Virus record (IMG/VR): IMGVR_UViG_3300048550_000335
Location: 1 to 42,814 of that record
From: a virus
Reading direction: 5' to 3' (one strand)
DNA length: 42,814 bases
Part shown: positions 10,501 through 18,163 of the stretch, piece after piece
Numbering within the stretch: the first letter of the stretch is position 1
How the letters are laid out: the number at the start of each line of letters is the position of its first letter
Position numbers and translations under genes: made by a program
Notes under the pieces: generated by a model
Told to the model about the DNA's origin: nothing
Databases searched by the model: none
Seen by the model: only the letters and a program-made list of their open reading frames with translations

Positions 10501-13500
10501 GTGGAAGCGTTGAGTAGCGACCGGGCTTTGGCTCAGTTGTTTGCCGATGAGCCTGGTGGTCGTGCGTACCTTTTGCGGTCAACGTTAGAAGAACGTGAAG
10601 CGTATGAGCGTTTGCTCAAACTGATGTATGACGAGGAGTACGCGCTGGGGATGTTTGGAGATATGGCTGCTCGTAAGCGGCGTATTGGTAGCGGCTCGTC
10701 TCGTAACGCAGATGGATCGTTCTATGGAGATGCGTGGAGCGGCCCATTCACAGACATGAACCGAGAACTTGCCTCTGCCGATATGACTACAAAGCAGCGG
10801 TTGTCGTTGCGATTTAACACGTCAGAAAGCCTGTTTTTACGGAGTATCAAGGGAAGCGTGCAGCCCCGACAATGGGACTTGAACAAGCCGCGCGCTACTT
10901 ACGATATTGCTCACGGTATTGCTAGAAACCTTCAGACGTACGCATCTAGCGAACTAATCCAACGGATGTTCATGTCGTTGAAAGACGACGGAACCTTTGA
11001 CTTAGATGAAGTGTTTGCGTGGGTAACTGAAACTGAAGCAGGTCAAAAGTGGTACATGTCTACCCGTCAAATGCTGGGTACAGATGATGAAGCGGCTGAA
11101 GCCACAGCACAATGGCAAAAATGGGAAGCGGGTGGACGTAAAGGACGTCCGCCGAAATTAACAGAAGTTGAGGGCGGTCTATCGCAGTTTGGTCGGGTAA
11201 CAGGGTTTGATCCTAACCAGCCAGTAGGTGCTCTGGTTGATACAGGAACCAACTTGTTCTGGTCCCCACCTGTTGTTCGCGCGTACTTGGAAGAAATAGC
11301 AAACCGCATGGAGTATGCCTCTTGGGATATCCCACAAATTAAGCAACTGTTCTTGGCAGAAACACTGCGTAGAAGTGAAGGTTCTCTTCCGCAACTAACA
11401 GGTGCTGGTCGGCTTGGGGATTTGACTCCTCTTGCAGTAATGACACGGGATATTGAGAAAGTTCTTACGGACTTGCCTCAGTCAGTGAAGATGTACCTGG
11501 CTCGCGGACCAAAAGACGAGATGACTGTGCCTAAAGAGTTTTTGGACATTAACCCAAGTTTGGCTGGCAAAGACGCACAGCACTACTGGGTTTTGGCTGA
11601 CGAAACTTTGCGGTCAAGTACTAGGAAAGTGCAAGACATTTACTCACGAATGATTGGTGGTTTGTTTAACCTAATCGGCACTATGCCTGAGGACGCTTTC
11701 GTGCGTATGCCTTTCTATAACCGTCAGTTTAAGTTAACGCGGGATGACCTAATCCGTGACTATTGGGATAACGAGTTTATTCCTACCGATAAAGAACTTA
11801 AGGCTATGGGCATATCTCGAAGCCAGTTCGAGGGGGCACAGCAACTTGGTGAAAAGAACGCGGCAGCCAAGATGGTGGCTAGGAGCATTGGGCAAGACGG
11901 CGAGATCCGAATACCGTTGAAAAAACTTCGGGCTATCGAAGTTGCTTCTCACCGGCAATCGTTGGCTGATACTCGTCAATGGTTGTACACGATTGAGCGG
12001 CGCACCAACCTTGGCAAGTACGGCGAGTACGCCTTCCCGTTTATTAGCGCAACACAGAACTCCGTAACCGTTATTGGTAAGTTGCTTCAACGTGACCCGT
12101 GGTTAGGGCCGTTAGCAATTGATGTTTGGCGGTTCCCGCAGAAACTTGGGATAGAAGATGACGAAGGAAACATCCTTATCCCTATTCCCAAAAAGGTAAA
12201 AGAGAACAGTGTGTTTAAGGACGTTTTGGGGATCGACGAAAACAGTGTCGTTAAGTTCAACAAAGGCGGACTAAACACGTTGAGCCCTGAGACGGGTTAC
12301 GGCATGGTTCCACGCATGGGGCCACTGCAAATCATTCCTGCTAGCGAGGCTATGAAGGCTGGCTTCTTGCCTGTCACGACACCGAAGATAGTCAAAACGC
12401 TGTTAGGTGATGAAGAGGGTGACCAGTTCTACGGCGAGTTTAAGAAGTACCTGTTTGGTGAGGAAGGTTCATACAGCGAGGAGTACTTGTCTTGGGACAA
12501 GATTTTGCCTGGGTGGGTGCAGAAAGGCAAAAACGCACGCGACACTTTAAGTGCTGCTTATGGGTACAAGTACAACACTGTTTACATCCGTGAGATGAAT
12601 AACTTCTACACAGGCCAACGGGACACGGCTCCGTCAGGCGATGAACTAAACGAGATTGTGCTGGATCAGTTTTTGTTTGATGTTATTGGTGCTCAGGGTT
12701 TGCCAACTCCTGCCACTCCCTACCCGATCTTGACTCCGCCGAAGATTGGCACACCAGAAGAAGCGTTGCAGGAGTTGGTCAGGGCTTACTTTGATCAGTC
12801 TGACCGGAGTAACCCTGACAGTAACCCTGGTGGGGATTTCCAAGAAAAGTTTGGTTACTTAATGGCTTCGGGAGCACGGGCTACTACGAGCACGGGCATG
12901 GGTGGTATTGCTCCGCAGTTGGTGGCTGTGGAGGACGCTAAGCGGTTTGCCCCGTTGATTGATGATGTGGCTGACAACATCTCAAAAGACAACTACGGCG
13001 TGCTAGGGATGCTTACCAATATGCGTGCTACTCGTAATGATTACGACCGTAACGCTCGCACTTGGCAAAAACTAAACCACATTCCTGGCAAGGGGATAAA
13101 GTGGCGTGAGGATCTAGCCCCCGACGAACAGATTCAGGAAGCGCAGCGTGTCACAGGTTGGGTTAACTACCGGGCACGTGTGGACGCGCTTGAGGGTCAA
13201 TTGTTTGATCGTGGGCTGCGGAACTTCCAGCAGCGTGGAGCCGAGGATCTTAAGTTCAAGAAAGAGGCTTTAATAGAGGACATGACGGCTAACCCGTTGT
13301 TTTCAGGCTGGACTTTGGATTATGAAGATGCTGGTAGAGGTAAGACTGTTGCCGCTAATCAAACCCTTAGGTTGGCTCTGGCTGATGATGACTTCAAGCA
13401 GTTTATGTTTAACGAAGGTATGGAAAACACCTGGAAGTGCATGAGTGTGTACGTCAGTACACGTAACCGTGTTGGTAATTTTGTGAACTCTATTGAAGGC

Positions 13501-13689
13501 GGCATTGATAAGCCGGAGAACAGAAATGTCAAGATTTACTGGGAAGGGTTCCAGGAGGAGTTGCGGATGGCTGATGACAGGTGGGCTGAAATGTTTGACC
13601 TGTACTTGTCATCGGACACAGATCCTGCTGTGCAAACGAATCTACGTCGGGTAATTAATCAAGAGCGGTTGGAGGCACCAGTTGGCTAG
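4591..13689 (+). CDS. Giant virion protein (3032 aa) with split SLOG-like domain
   Basis: The gene occupies a fifth of the genome and lies between portal and capsid genes, so the product is probably an internal or ejected virion protein. The ribosome binding site is GAGGA, 5 bases before the ATG. Residues about 190-350 have hydrophobic segments, 525-640 are coiled-coil-like, and 935-985 hold another hydrophobic stretch. A YspA/DUF2493-like SLOG (Rossmann-like) domain appears in pieces: VRIAVYGSRSL (1051-1061), TILVGNETDG followed by a helix and GFDVKRF (1465-1490), and QVIAFQGRGKSGG (1613-1625), with a long acidic, disordered insert after the first strand. The C-terminal third is well folded but unrecognised. 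No lysozyme, protease or RNA polymerase motif was found. Confidence 0.85.
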   Translation: MSNTRKANNKRLREIEAWRTKQKLRVQNDFDYKQQLGQYRVDQWWQNPENPNYDYYRSKRGQTSPNLVANSDLNTIYRSPDQLARNPELSPAFPTSRTLDPRLDDPTDIAETFKTEEIEEMRKNPQKWLEDNAKEAGVWEGLRDRGLSAMASLFNYEDDADLELLGLDLGGIESVWDGVWKRLAGGYNLLSIGFGGLLSAAPGGVRTLSYDELSAGYSPWEIFNEGAIGLKEDAAPSPMQIAITSVGIEAARIRRGEGRLADLALLNPATLPFVAAAYLAPDSPLQDKDFDIMDDESRVEAFASGPEKFFSGFGDAALMFADPLIGAGVVAKVGKAGALGTTFSKAGKKKAANAFDQQTFEIIKEVDEGVAAQAQTAKQAGDNRPLLEIVFDSLTDQVDGKNDLTRVVALLEKTAKLDPSTNSIAPIMRLAQQLTARKADGSKQVTAREISRRREFENNPNADILADMLEQANDPITASLIIRASAGDATATRLLRNFVNPAMGDALKLRQKEALVLAVASGSEDVPIVRNWLEQTKQNIANDKKLLEKQKKDAEERKPQRVTQDTEVDPDVMDNLETAIIKDLDDQLEILEELDQIILGGEKDALARRELMDLQDQEPVMAVKIAEAALQQADATGKILSDELAALRLGYKDFYVPYKDNPVSRTVMASRERSARAKYQYTKEGTSILPKRQVRTDPKTGEGLRDGMGQLVYEPRRIFNQNEWFSSSSIDGVSRFRRNVRIWRWAGEANPVGYLGLKGTSTVGMEREVDAMLRSIDAYKGTPERVQRGSELRNNLIKAIKQGQVDGYEAVRMFERAVAEDIIRYYGLADELVRADQDVATVAQAVIKKAQRQRDEIFQRLNSKDPDTKWWADPEGGIDYSPFLEAQAANGTMVINFDELQKVMKQVGTDTSLQSKWRQSMTIGADLGVETFNKLYGTFNNLWRPATLLRASYTQRNVFEGSIRAMAYTHSLRPLLWPAQAAFDGVYNLMGVNKARSARAVAKARARLDDAGGKDDAVAKGRSAENVEARRQEQQLVVALQQEPSLAPQNVRIAVYGSRSLVPDAVPAGAPGGAYPPGTRVDAVSVSGVPILRPSDELGMSPEIREYSPADQNQVDYLNGEPQPVSIKSLQTRITTLRNNNPDATDDEIVELLLAGDDPVAELARQMYQADFDDVPLETLDEADTGLGGTVDDYEAEADEFMRLSPDDEDAFETGADGPQRFNVVDLADEVPEETQQSVVREQVNRLRGTSYQRFLREIRENNARGGGARDDGRGNLVRDNKGNIIVDRRDPANLERKGSEPRPASVGGRTSNDPLDLEAFNLGEQEIGVRATREEVDAWEAAYEAELRANPEAMEHIGWFGSPGINISGPPAQVRVIRKIAGEQDQQTQALALSKLPEDFEPFTFPDDTPGEIVVNPNAESRSVTKLPPPGTQILPGDRVDVGVLIYMQLKRAYDANSQAATRTILVGNETDGTNGLVTAVARSIGFDVKRFDVIDNDGLQTAKDLVQRRLHQQALLDYELNPTKDGPPELSEFDYVQRYNTPLLPEDKVSIGWGEANDGSFGYLDADRNIIPELQPSIKGNENPELRRLIFQELYRIRDKRMRTGNNRPHQVIAFQGRGKSGGWSGGVNSAVTGAVLVEPSSSRSRRVTDFFEDTDKYDQDGPIPTQRFQIETGDRAQADAVIYTDFPAQEYGIGAPDRLKPPETPSEPVPDVLPAPATASKKPRRVSEDDPTTRRPTLAEAVELINAREDAKKARGERHIFSPEKRLEEAKLLISRYGRGKGGKGKGAVPSAAHALRDLVDEQGNPLLDKQGNVIQGVSDDGLAIDLLGGDSPRTPSVLGGYPDPEQSMYAGVTAARSAKAGRNRQELPQTPQGIDDITGDWRPRPSTAYPNEGFVATYPVATLDDGIPVQRFVTEAEAQAELVRLRQIMNDTNEVTDAYIDARLEQVSGTRFGKWWKANIIGARRQVEALSSDRALAQLFADEPGGRAYLLRSTLEEREAYERLLKLMYDEEYALGMFGDMAARKRRIGSGSSRNADGSFYGDAWSGPFTDMNRELASADMTTKQRLSLRFNTSESLFLRSIKGSVQPRQWDLNKPRATYDIAHGIARNLQTYASSELIQRMFMSLKDDGTFDLDEVFAWVTETEAGQKWYMSTRQMLGTDDEAAEATAQWQKWEAGGRKGRPPKLTEVEGGLSQFGRVTGFDPNQPVGALVDTGTNLFWSPPVVRAYLEEIANRMEYASWDIPQIKQLFLAETLRRSEGSLPQLTGAGRLGDLTPLAVMTRDIEKVLTDLPQSVKMYLARGPKDEMTVPKEFLDINPSLAGKDAQHYWVLADETLRSSTRKVQDIYSRMIGGLFNLIGTMPEDAFVRMPFYNRQFKLTRDDLIRDYWDNEFIPTDKELKAMGISRSQFEGAQQLGEKNAAAKMVARSIGQDGEIRIPLKKLRAIEVASHRQSLADTRQWLYTIERRTNLGKYGEYAFPFISATQNSVTVIGKLLQRDPWLGPLAIDVWRFPQKLGIEDDEGNILIPIPKKVKENSVFKDVLGIDENSVVKFNKGGLNTLSPETGYGMVPRMGPLQIIPASEAMKAGFLPVTTPKIVKTLLGDEEGDQFYGEFKKYLFGEEGSYSEEYLSWDKILPGWVQKGKNARDTLSAAYGYKYNTVYIREMNNFYTGQRDTAPSGDELNEIVLDQFLFDVIGAQGLPTPATPYPILTPPKIGTPEEALQELVRAYFDQSDRSNPDSNPGGDFQEKFGYLMASGARATTSTGMGGIAPQLVAVEDAKRFAPLIDDVADNISKDNYGVLGMLTNMRATRNDYDRNARTWQKLNHIPGKGIKWREDLAPDEQIQEAQRVTGWVNYRARVDALEGQLFDRGLRNFQQRGAEDLKFKKEALIEDMTANPLFSGWTLDYEDAGRGKTVAANQTLRLALADDDFKQFMFNEGMENTWKCMSVYVSTRNRVGNFVNSIEGGIDKPENRNVKIYWEGFQEELRMADDRWAEMFDLYLSSDTDPAVQTNLRRVINQERLEAPVG

Positions 13690-14458
13690 GAACCCAGGAG
13701 AGTCAGTACTTGATGGCGAGAGCGGCCCTGATGAATGGATGATAATTCAGACAGGCGGCAATCTTGTTGATGGCAAAGTCAAACTGCCTCCAATGATGGA
13801 TCAGTATTTGTACACGCCTGGTGCTGCTAATGCTGTAAACCGGTATGCGCGTGAGGTTGAGATTGATCGCGCTGAGACTGCATATTGGGATTTGACGCAA
13901 GATCAGCAGGAACAATGGCGTTACTACTCCGCTTTGGCTAATGACCGCAAGGGCATTGACACGGTAAACCAGGGTTATACAGAGTGGGAACGGAACACTA
14001 AGCAGGCTGCTCAGTACGGGCAACAGACCGGCAACGTGCAGGACGTGTGGAGTTTTATGATTAACAAACTCACGCGCCGTGATCAACAGCGTGGAGGAGG
14101 AAGTGGTGGTGGAGGCGGAGTACCGCTTAATACGACAACGCGGCAGGTTGACTTATCAAGCCCTTCGGATGCCAGGGACTTATTGGAGAAGTCACTTGCT
14201 TCGCAATTGGGTAGAAGGCCTACTGAGATTGAGTACGACAATTTTTACACCGCGTTAAATGCGTCGGAAAAAGAAAGCCCCCGCGTGACAAAAACTAGGC
14301 GTTCTGCTGACGGATCTAGTCAAACTTCTGTTGTTAGGCAGGGGTTGAACCGAGGTCAGTTTGCCGAGGAGTACGGTCAGATGGATGACGATTACATGGA
14401 CACTCAAGCGGTGAATAACGCTGGTATGGAATTGCTGCGGATGTTAGGTGGTGCGTAA
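13682..14458 (+). CDS. Putative internal virion protein (258 aa)
   Basis: The start is TTG at 13682, supported by GGAGG six bases upstream; it overlaps the giant gene by eight bases. The N-terminal half contains a helix-rich region ending in SFMINKLTRR. A glycine linker (GGGSGGGGG, residues about 138-147) joins it to a C-terminal helical part. No catalytic motif is visible and the family is not recognised. Its place in the cluster between the giant protein and scaffold suggests a virion component that works with the giant protein. Confidence 0.75.
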   Translation: MARNPGESVLDGESGPDEWMIIQTGGNLVDGKVKLPPMMDQYLYTPGAANAVNRYAREVEIDRAETAYWDLTQDQQEQWRYYSALANDRKGIDTVNQGYTEWERNTKQAAQYGQQTGNVQDVWSFMINKLTRRDQQRGGGSGGGGGVPLNTTTRQVDLSSPSDARDLLEKSLASQLGRRPTEIEYDNFYTALNASEKESPRVTKTRRSADGSSQTSVVRQGLNRGQFAEEYGQMDDDYMDTQAVNNAGMELLRMLGGA

Positions 14459-15423
14459 TGGCTCCCAATGATGTTACTTCTGATCGTCCTGGAGCGATGG
14501 ACGATGAGGTTGACTACACCACTATTCCTGAGTGGCTTAAAGGGTTGTTGACTATCGATAACCCGTTGTACCCCGGCAGCAACTACTACACGGTGTTCCA
14601 AGAAGGTGTCAATGCTGGTTGGTTTGTTCAGGAGGTTTGGCAGGGCGAGGGCAGAAACAACTTCCTGAACGCCATTCTGGAAACAGACGAGTACAGGAAC
14701 ACGTCGCAAACTGCGCGTGATTACCTGGCTATGAAGGCCGTCGATCCTGAAACCTACAAAATCGAGGTCGCTAACGCTAAAGCGATTCTGCGGCGTGAGG
14801 CTTCTGCTAAGGGCTACAACGTTGAGGATCAGATAGACGTCCTGGCTGAGCAATACCTCATGGATGGTTGGAGTTCTAGGCCAGAAATGATGCAAGATAT
14901 TTTGTCAAATTACACGCGGCAAGAAGCGACCGGTGACGGTTCAGATTTCTTTGGTGAGGCTGGAGATAACGAAGAGATCTTAAAGACCTTGGCGCGAGAG
15001 AACGGTGTCCAGATGAGTGACGGGTACTTTTCAGGGGCTGTTTTGGCTATTAACAAGGGTCTAGGCAACCGTGACGATTACGAAAGAGAAATCCGCGAAA
15101 ATGCGGCTAGCGCGTTTCCTATGTACAGAGACAGGGTTCTTAGCGGTGAGAACGTTATGGATCTGGTGAGCCCGTACATTCGGGTGCTGTCTGACACGTA
15201 CGAGATGGACATGAACCAGATTAATCTTAACGACGACTTCCTGCGGATGGGTTTGGATGGCGGTGAGGGGGGCGTACCTATGAGCCTTTGGGACTACAAG
15301 ATGAAGTTACGTGAGCAACCCTATTGGCTTAATAACACGCAGCAGGGGCGCGACAAGATGGTTGATACGGGTACTCAAGTTCTTAGGCGCATGGGGATTC
15401 TTAGTTCTGGAGGTACTTACTAA
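14458..15423 (+). CDS. Putative internal virion protein A (321 aa)
   Basis: A mostly helical, acidic protein of unknown function. The ATG overlaps the previous stop as TAATG. A stretch around LETDEYRNTSQTARDYLAM and the following helix resembles the segment LRKTPAYKDRFPAMEALA of the next gene, so the two are likely diverged paralogues. Both lie between the giant protein and the scaffold gene, a place where podoviruses encode core or ejection proteins. No enzyme motif was found. Confidence 0.75.
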   Translation: MAPNDVTSDRPGAMDDEVDYTTIPEWLKGLLTIDNPLYPGSNYYTVFQEGVNAGWFVQEVWQGEGRNNFLNAILETDEYRNTSQTARDYLAMKAVDPETYKIEVANAKAILRREASAKGYNVEDQIDVLAEQYLMDGWSSRPEMMQDILSNYTRQEATGDGSDFFGEAGDNEEILKTLARENGVQMSDGYFSGAVLAINKGLGNRDDYEREIRENAASAFPMYRDRVLSGENVMDLVSPYIRVLSDTYEMDMNQINLNDDFLRMGLDGGEGGVPMSLWDYKMKLREQPYWLNNTQQGRDKMVDTGTQVLRRMGILSSGGTY

Positions 15424-16427
15424 TGGATTACGCACAACTGCAATCGATCATCGCGCAGACAGATTCGGATTACAACGAAAAAGGCGCGACTGATGCCGTC
15501 AAGCAAGATGCTGTCGCTCGCCGCCAAGACGCTGTTGCTGCCTATCGAAATCGTGGTCAGGTACAAAACGGCCCTAGCGCGTACGAGTCGTTCCTTATGG
15601 AACAAGCGAAGCAAGCAAAACTTTCTGAACAAAACCGTGTCATCGCTACCTTGAAGAACGCTTTCGAGAGTTACGGCTTGATGGGTTTGTACAGTGACAT
15701 TGAAAAGTGGGCTCGTCAGGATTACTCAGCAGATGCAGTTCTGCTGGAGTTAAGAAAGACACCTGCGTACAAAGACCGGTTTCCTGCGATGGAGGCTTTG
15801 GCTCAAAAACGTCGTGGAATCAGCGAGGGTGAGTACATTGAGTTTGAGCGGAACGCTACTCGCTTGGAACGGGAGTACGGGTTGCCTGAGGGGATGCTTG
15901 GTAAGGACTCGGTTACAACGTTGCTGACAAATGAGGTTTCAGGGCGTGAGTTAGAGAATCGGGTTGTTTTAGCGTCTAACGCTACGCAGACTGTTTCTCA
16001 GCAAATGAGGACTCAGTTCCAAGACTTCTATGGGGTTGGGCAAGGCGGCTTGGCTGCGTACTTCCTAGACCCTGAGAAGGCTATGCCACTGCTAGAGCGT
16101 CAGTACGCTGCTTCTAATATCGCTGGTCAAGGCTTGATTCAGGGTGTCAATACCACCAGAGACATCGCTGAAGAGTTGTTTGAGGCTGGAGTCGATCAAG
16201 AGGGTGCTCGGCGGGGCTTTGGTCAAGTGGCTAGAGACGCGGCCTTAACTCAAGGCAGAAATAACACTATCACTCAGGACGCCCTTATTAGGGGGACGTT
16301 TGGCACCGCCGATTACAACGAGCAAATCCGTAGAGCCAGACAAGCCGAAATCGGCCAGTACGCGGGTGGCGGCGGTTTTGTCTCAAACAACGAGGGCGCG
16401 TCGGGTATTGGCAAATCTCAAAGATAG
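15423..16427 (+). CDS. Putative internal virion protein B (334 aa)
   Basis: A helical protein with a TAATG overlap to the gene before it. Residues about 97-145 carry the pattern LRKTPAYKDRFPAMEALA, then EYIEFERNATRLEREYGLP, which is shared in outline with the neighbouring 321-residue protein. The C-terminus is glycine-rich and looks flexible. It ends the internal-protein block; a 167-base non-coding gap with DnaA-box-like sites and a candidate promoter follows. Function is inferred from position only. Confidence 0.75.
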   Translation: MDYAQLQSIIAQTDSDYNEKGATDAVKQDAVARRQDAVAAYRNRGQVQNGPSAYESFLMEQAKQAKLSEQNRVIATLKNAFESYGLMGLYSDIEKWARQDYSADAVLLELRKTPAYKDRFPAMEALAQKRRGISEGEYIEFERNATRLEREYGLPEGMLGKDSVTTLLTNEVSGRELENRVVLASNATQTVSQQMRTQFQDFYGVGQGGLAAYFLDPEKAMPLLERQYAASNIAGQGLIQGVNTTRDIAEELFEAGVDQEGARRGFGQVARDAALTQGRNNTITQDALIRGTFGTADYNEQIRRARQAEIGQYAGGGGFVSNNEGASGIGKSQR

Positions 16428-16434
16428 TGCTAGG

Positions 16435-16454
16435 TTATCCACAGGTTGTTCACA
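16435..16454 (+). promoter_or_regulatory. DnaA-box pair upstream of capsid operon
   Basis: A perfect DnaA box TTATCCACA lies at 16435-16443, and a near match TTGTTCACA at 16446-16454, 11 bases further on and on the same face of the helix. They are in one of the few intergenic gaps of the late module, before the scaffold and capsid genes. They may serve regulation by DnaA or a secondary replication element. Confidence 0.45.
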
Positions 16455-16513
16455 ACTGGCCGCCTGAGTAAGGCGTGGGCTAGAGAACAGCAGTTCCGGC
16501 AGTCATCGGGCCG

Positions 16514-16541
16514 TTGGCTGTACGTGTATTTGGCATACAAA
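16514..16541 (+). promoter_or_regulatory. Candidate promoter for scaffold/capsid genes
   Basis: TTGGCT (16514-16519), a 16-base spacer and TACAAA (16536-16541) form a weak sigma-70-like pair in the gap before the scaffold gene. A dedicated promoter here would fit the need for high capsid expression, but the match is poor and no experimental support can be read from sequence. Confidence 0.3.
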
Positions 16542-16594
16542 AAACCCCCACGGGCGTACCTCTGCGTGCCGTGAGTATGAAAAAGGAGAGTGCA

Positions 16595-17050
16595 ATGAGC
16601 GAAGAAGGTTACGAGTACGAGGAAGAAGACGAGAACTCAATCAAGGGTTTACGGCGAGCCGCTGGCAAGTCAAAAAAGTTAGAGGCTGAAGTCGAATCCA
16701 TGAAACGAGAACTCGCGTTTGCTCGGCTTGGACTGACTGCGGAAGATCCCGGCATGGAGTACTTCATTAAGGGGTACGACGGTCAACTGGACGAGGACTC
16801 GATTATTGAGGCTGCTGTCTACGCTGGCTTTGTTGAGATCGTTGACGATGACGAAGAAGAACAGGCTCAGGCTGGTTACAACCCGGCGCAAGACCGCATA
16901 ATGGCGGCTGCGGCTGGTGGGTCAGCAGAGAATGTTACGGAAGCGGCAGCGTTATCGCGTATGGAAGAAGCCCTTGTTGAAGGTGGGGTAAACGCCATGC
17001 TCGCCGTTGCACAGGAGTACGGAATACCGACAGCCTCTGACGAATACTAG
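16595..17050 (+). CDS. Capsid assembly scaffolding protein
   Basis: The protein is 151 residues, strongly acidic at the N-terminus (EEGYEYEEEDEN) with a predicted coiled coil at about residues 18-45 (SKKLEAEVESMKRELAF). It lies immediately before the major capsid gene. Acidic, helical, upstream of capsid is the usual signature of a scaffold that directs shell assembly and is lost on maturation. ATG 16595 is chosen because AGGAG stands 8 bases before it; an upstream in-frame GTG at 16514 would add 27 poorly fitting residues. Confidence 0.8.
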   Translation: MSEEGYEYEEEDENSIKGLRRAAGKSKKLEAEVESMKRELAFARLGLTAEDPGMEYFIKGYDGQLDEDSIIEAAVYAGFVEIVDDDEEEQAQAGYNPAQDRIMAAAAGGSAENVTEAAALSRMEEALVEGGVNAMLAVAQEYGIPTASDEY

Positions 17051-17067
17051 AAACGAGGAAACATCTC

Positions 17068-18102
17068 ATGGCAGCAGAAGCAGGTACCGGAACACCTGGT
17101 ACCAACCAGAACGGCCCCGTAGCGGCCCCGTCCTACTCCCCTGGAGAGGTCGTAACCGCTGCTGGTCCCGCAACTATTAACGCTCCGGCACCGCAGATTG
17201 ATCTTGGTGTTGGCTCGCAATTTGTTCAGACCGCCTACAACCTGACGGTCTACCCCTCGCTCCGTCCGCAACTGATCCTTGACCAGTTTGCAACGGTGCG
17301 CGGCACCAAGCAGACCCACCGTGGATCTAGCGTCCGGTTTTCATTCGTTGACGATCTGGCTGAGGCAACAACTCCTCTGCTGGAGAACATCGACGTTGAC
17401 TCCGCTGCGATGGATTCTCGCGGATTGGTCGTCTCCATGGCTGAGTACGGAAACGCTGTCACCACGACCGCGCTTCTCCGTGGCACAAGCATGGTGCCGA
17501 TTGACCCGCTGGTGGGAGAGCGCGTCGGCTACAACGCTGGTGTCTCCATTGACACCCTCGCTGCGACCGCTTTGCAGGCCGCTTCGGTGTCCTACGACGA
17601 TGGCACAACCGGAACTGTTGCGACTGTGACAGATTCCAGTGGCCTTTCGTCTGCTGGCATCCGTTCGGCTGTTCTCGCTTTGCAGCAGGCCAACGCTCGT
17701 CCGATGAACGGCTCCTACTGGACGCTGATTGCTTCACCGGCTCAGGTCATGGCCCTCCGTGGCGAGGCTCTGAGCAGCAGCAACCAGTCCGGTTGGCGCG
17801 ATGTGACGATGCGTGAGGAAGGCATGGCCCAGAACAACATCTTCTACGGCCAGGTCGGTACTTACGAAGGCGTAAACATTATTGCTAACAACCACTTGCC
17901 AACAGCCACTAAAGCCATCTTGATGGGTTCAGAGGCGTTTGCGAAGGTGTTTAGCACGGCTCCCGGCTTTGGCCCGACCCCGAACACGGTCGTGGCTCCG
18001 GTTGTGGACAAGTTGCGTCGTTTCGCCAGCGTTGGTTGGCACCACTTGGTCGGTTACTCAATTTTCCGACATGACTCCTTGGTTCACATCAACACAGCGT
18101 GA
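17068..18102 (+). CDS. Major capsid protein, N4-gp56 family
   Basis: The 344-residue protein builds the icosahedral shell. The pattern fits the N4-gp56 major capsid family (HK97 fold): an unstructured N-terminus, SLRPQLILDQFATVRG, then VSMAEYGNAVTTTALLRG, the segment around VGERVGYNAGVSIDTLAATAL, and the late motif GQVGTYEGVNIIANN. GAGG lies about 10 bases before the ATG. Codon choice shifts to C-ending codons compared with neighbouring genes, as expected for the most expressed protein. A strong hairpin begins five bases after the stop codon. Confidence 0.93.
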   Translation: MAAEAGTGTPGTNQNGPVAAPSYSPGEVVTAAGPATINAPAPQIDLGVGSQFVQTAYNLTVYPSLRPQLILDQFATVRGTKQTHRGSSVRFSFVDDLAEATTPLLENIDVDSAAMDSRGLVVSMAEYGNAVTTTALLRGTSMVPIDPLVGERVGYNAGVSIDTLAATALQAASVSYDDGTTGTVATVTDSSGLSSAGIRSAVLALQQANARPMNGSYWTLIASPAQVMALRGEALSSSNQSGWRDVTMREEGMAQNNIFYGQVGTYEGVNIIANNHLPTATKAILMGSEAFAKVFSTAPGFGPTPNTVVAPVVDKLRRFASVGWHHLVGYSIFRHDSLVHINTA

Positions 18103-18106
18103 CGGT

Positions 18107-18145
18107 TTCCCCTCCCCGTTCGGTTAAAGCCATCGGGGAGGGGAA
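18107..18145 (+). terminator. Hairpin after the capsid gene
   Basis: TTCCCCTCCCCG (18107-18118) pairs perfectly with CGGGGAGGGGAA (18134-18145): 12 base pairs, 15-base loop, followed by CTTTCTT. With only a short T-rich tail it may be a leaky terminator or an mRNA-stabilising 3' end that keeps capsid transcript above that of the downstream genes. Confidence 0.7.
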
Positions 18146-18163
18146 CTTTCTTAGGAGAATGGA

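Noticed and set aside
4591-13689. N4-type virion RNA polymerase in the giant protein
   Set aside because: The capsid is of the N4-gp56 type and the giant protein has about the right size, but I found no motif C (HD) and the only YG-containing stretch (near residue 2670) lacks the correctly placed lysine of motif B.
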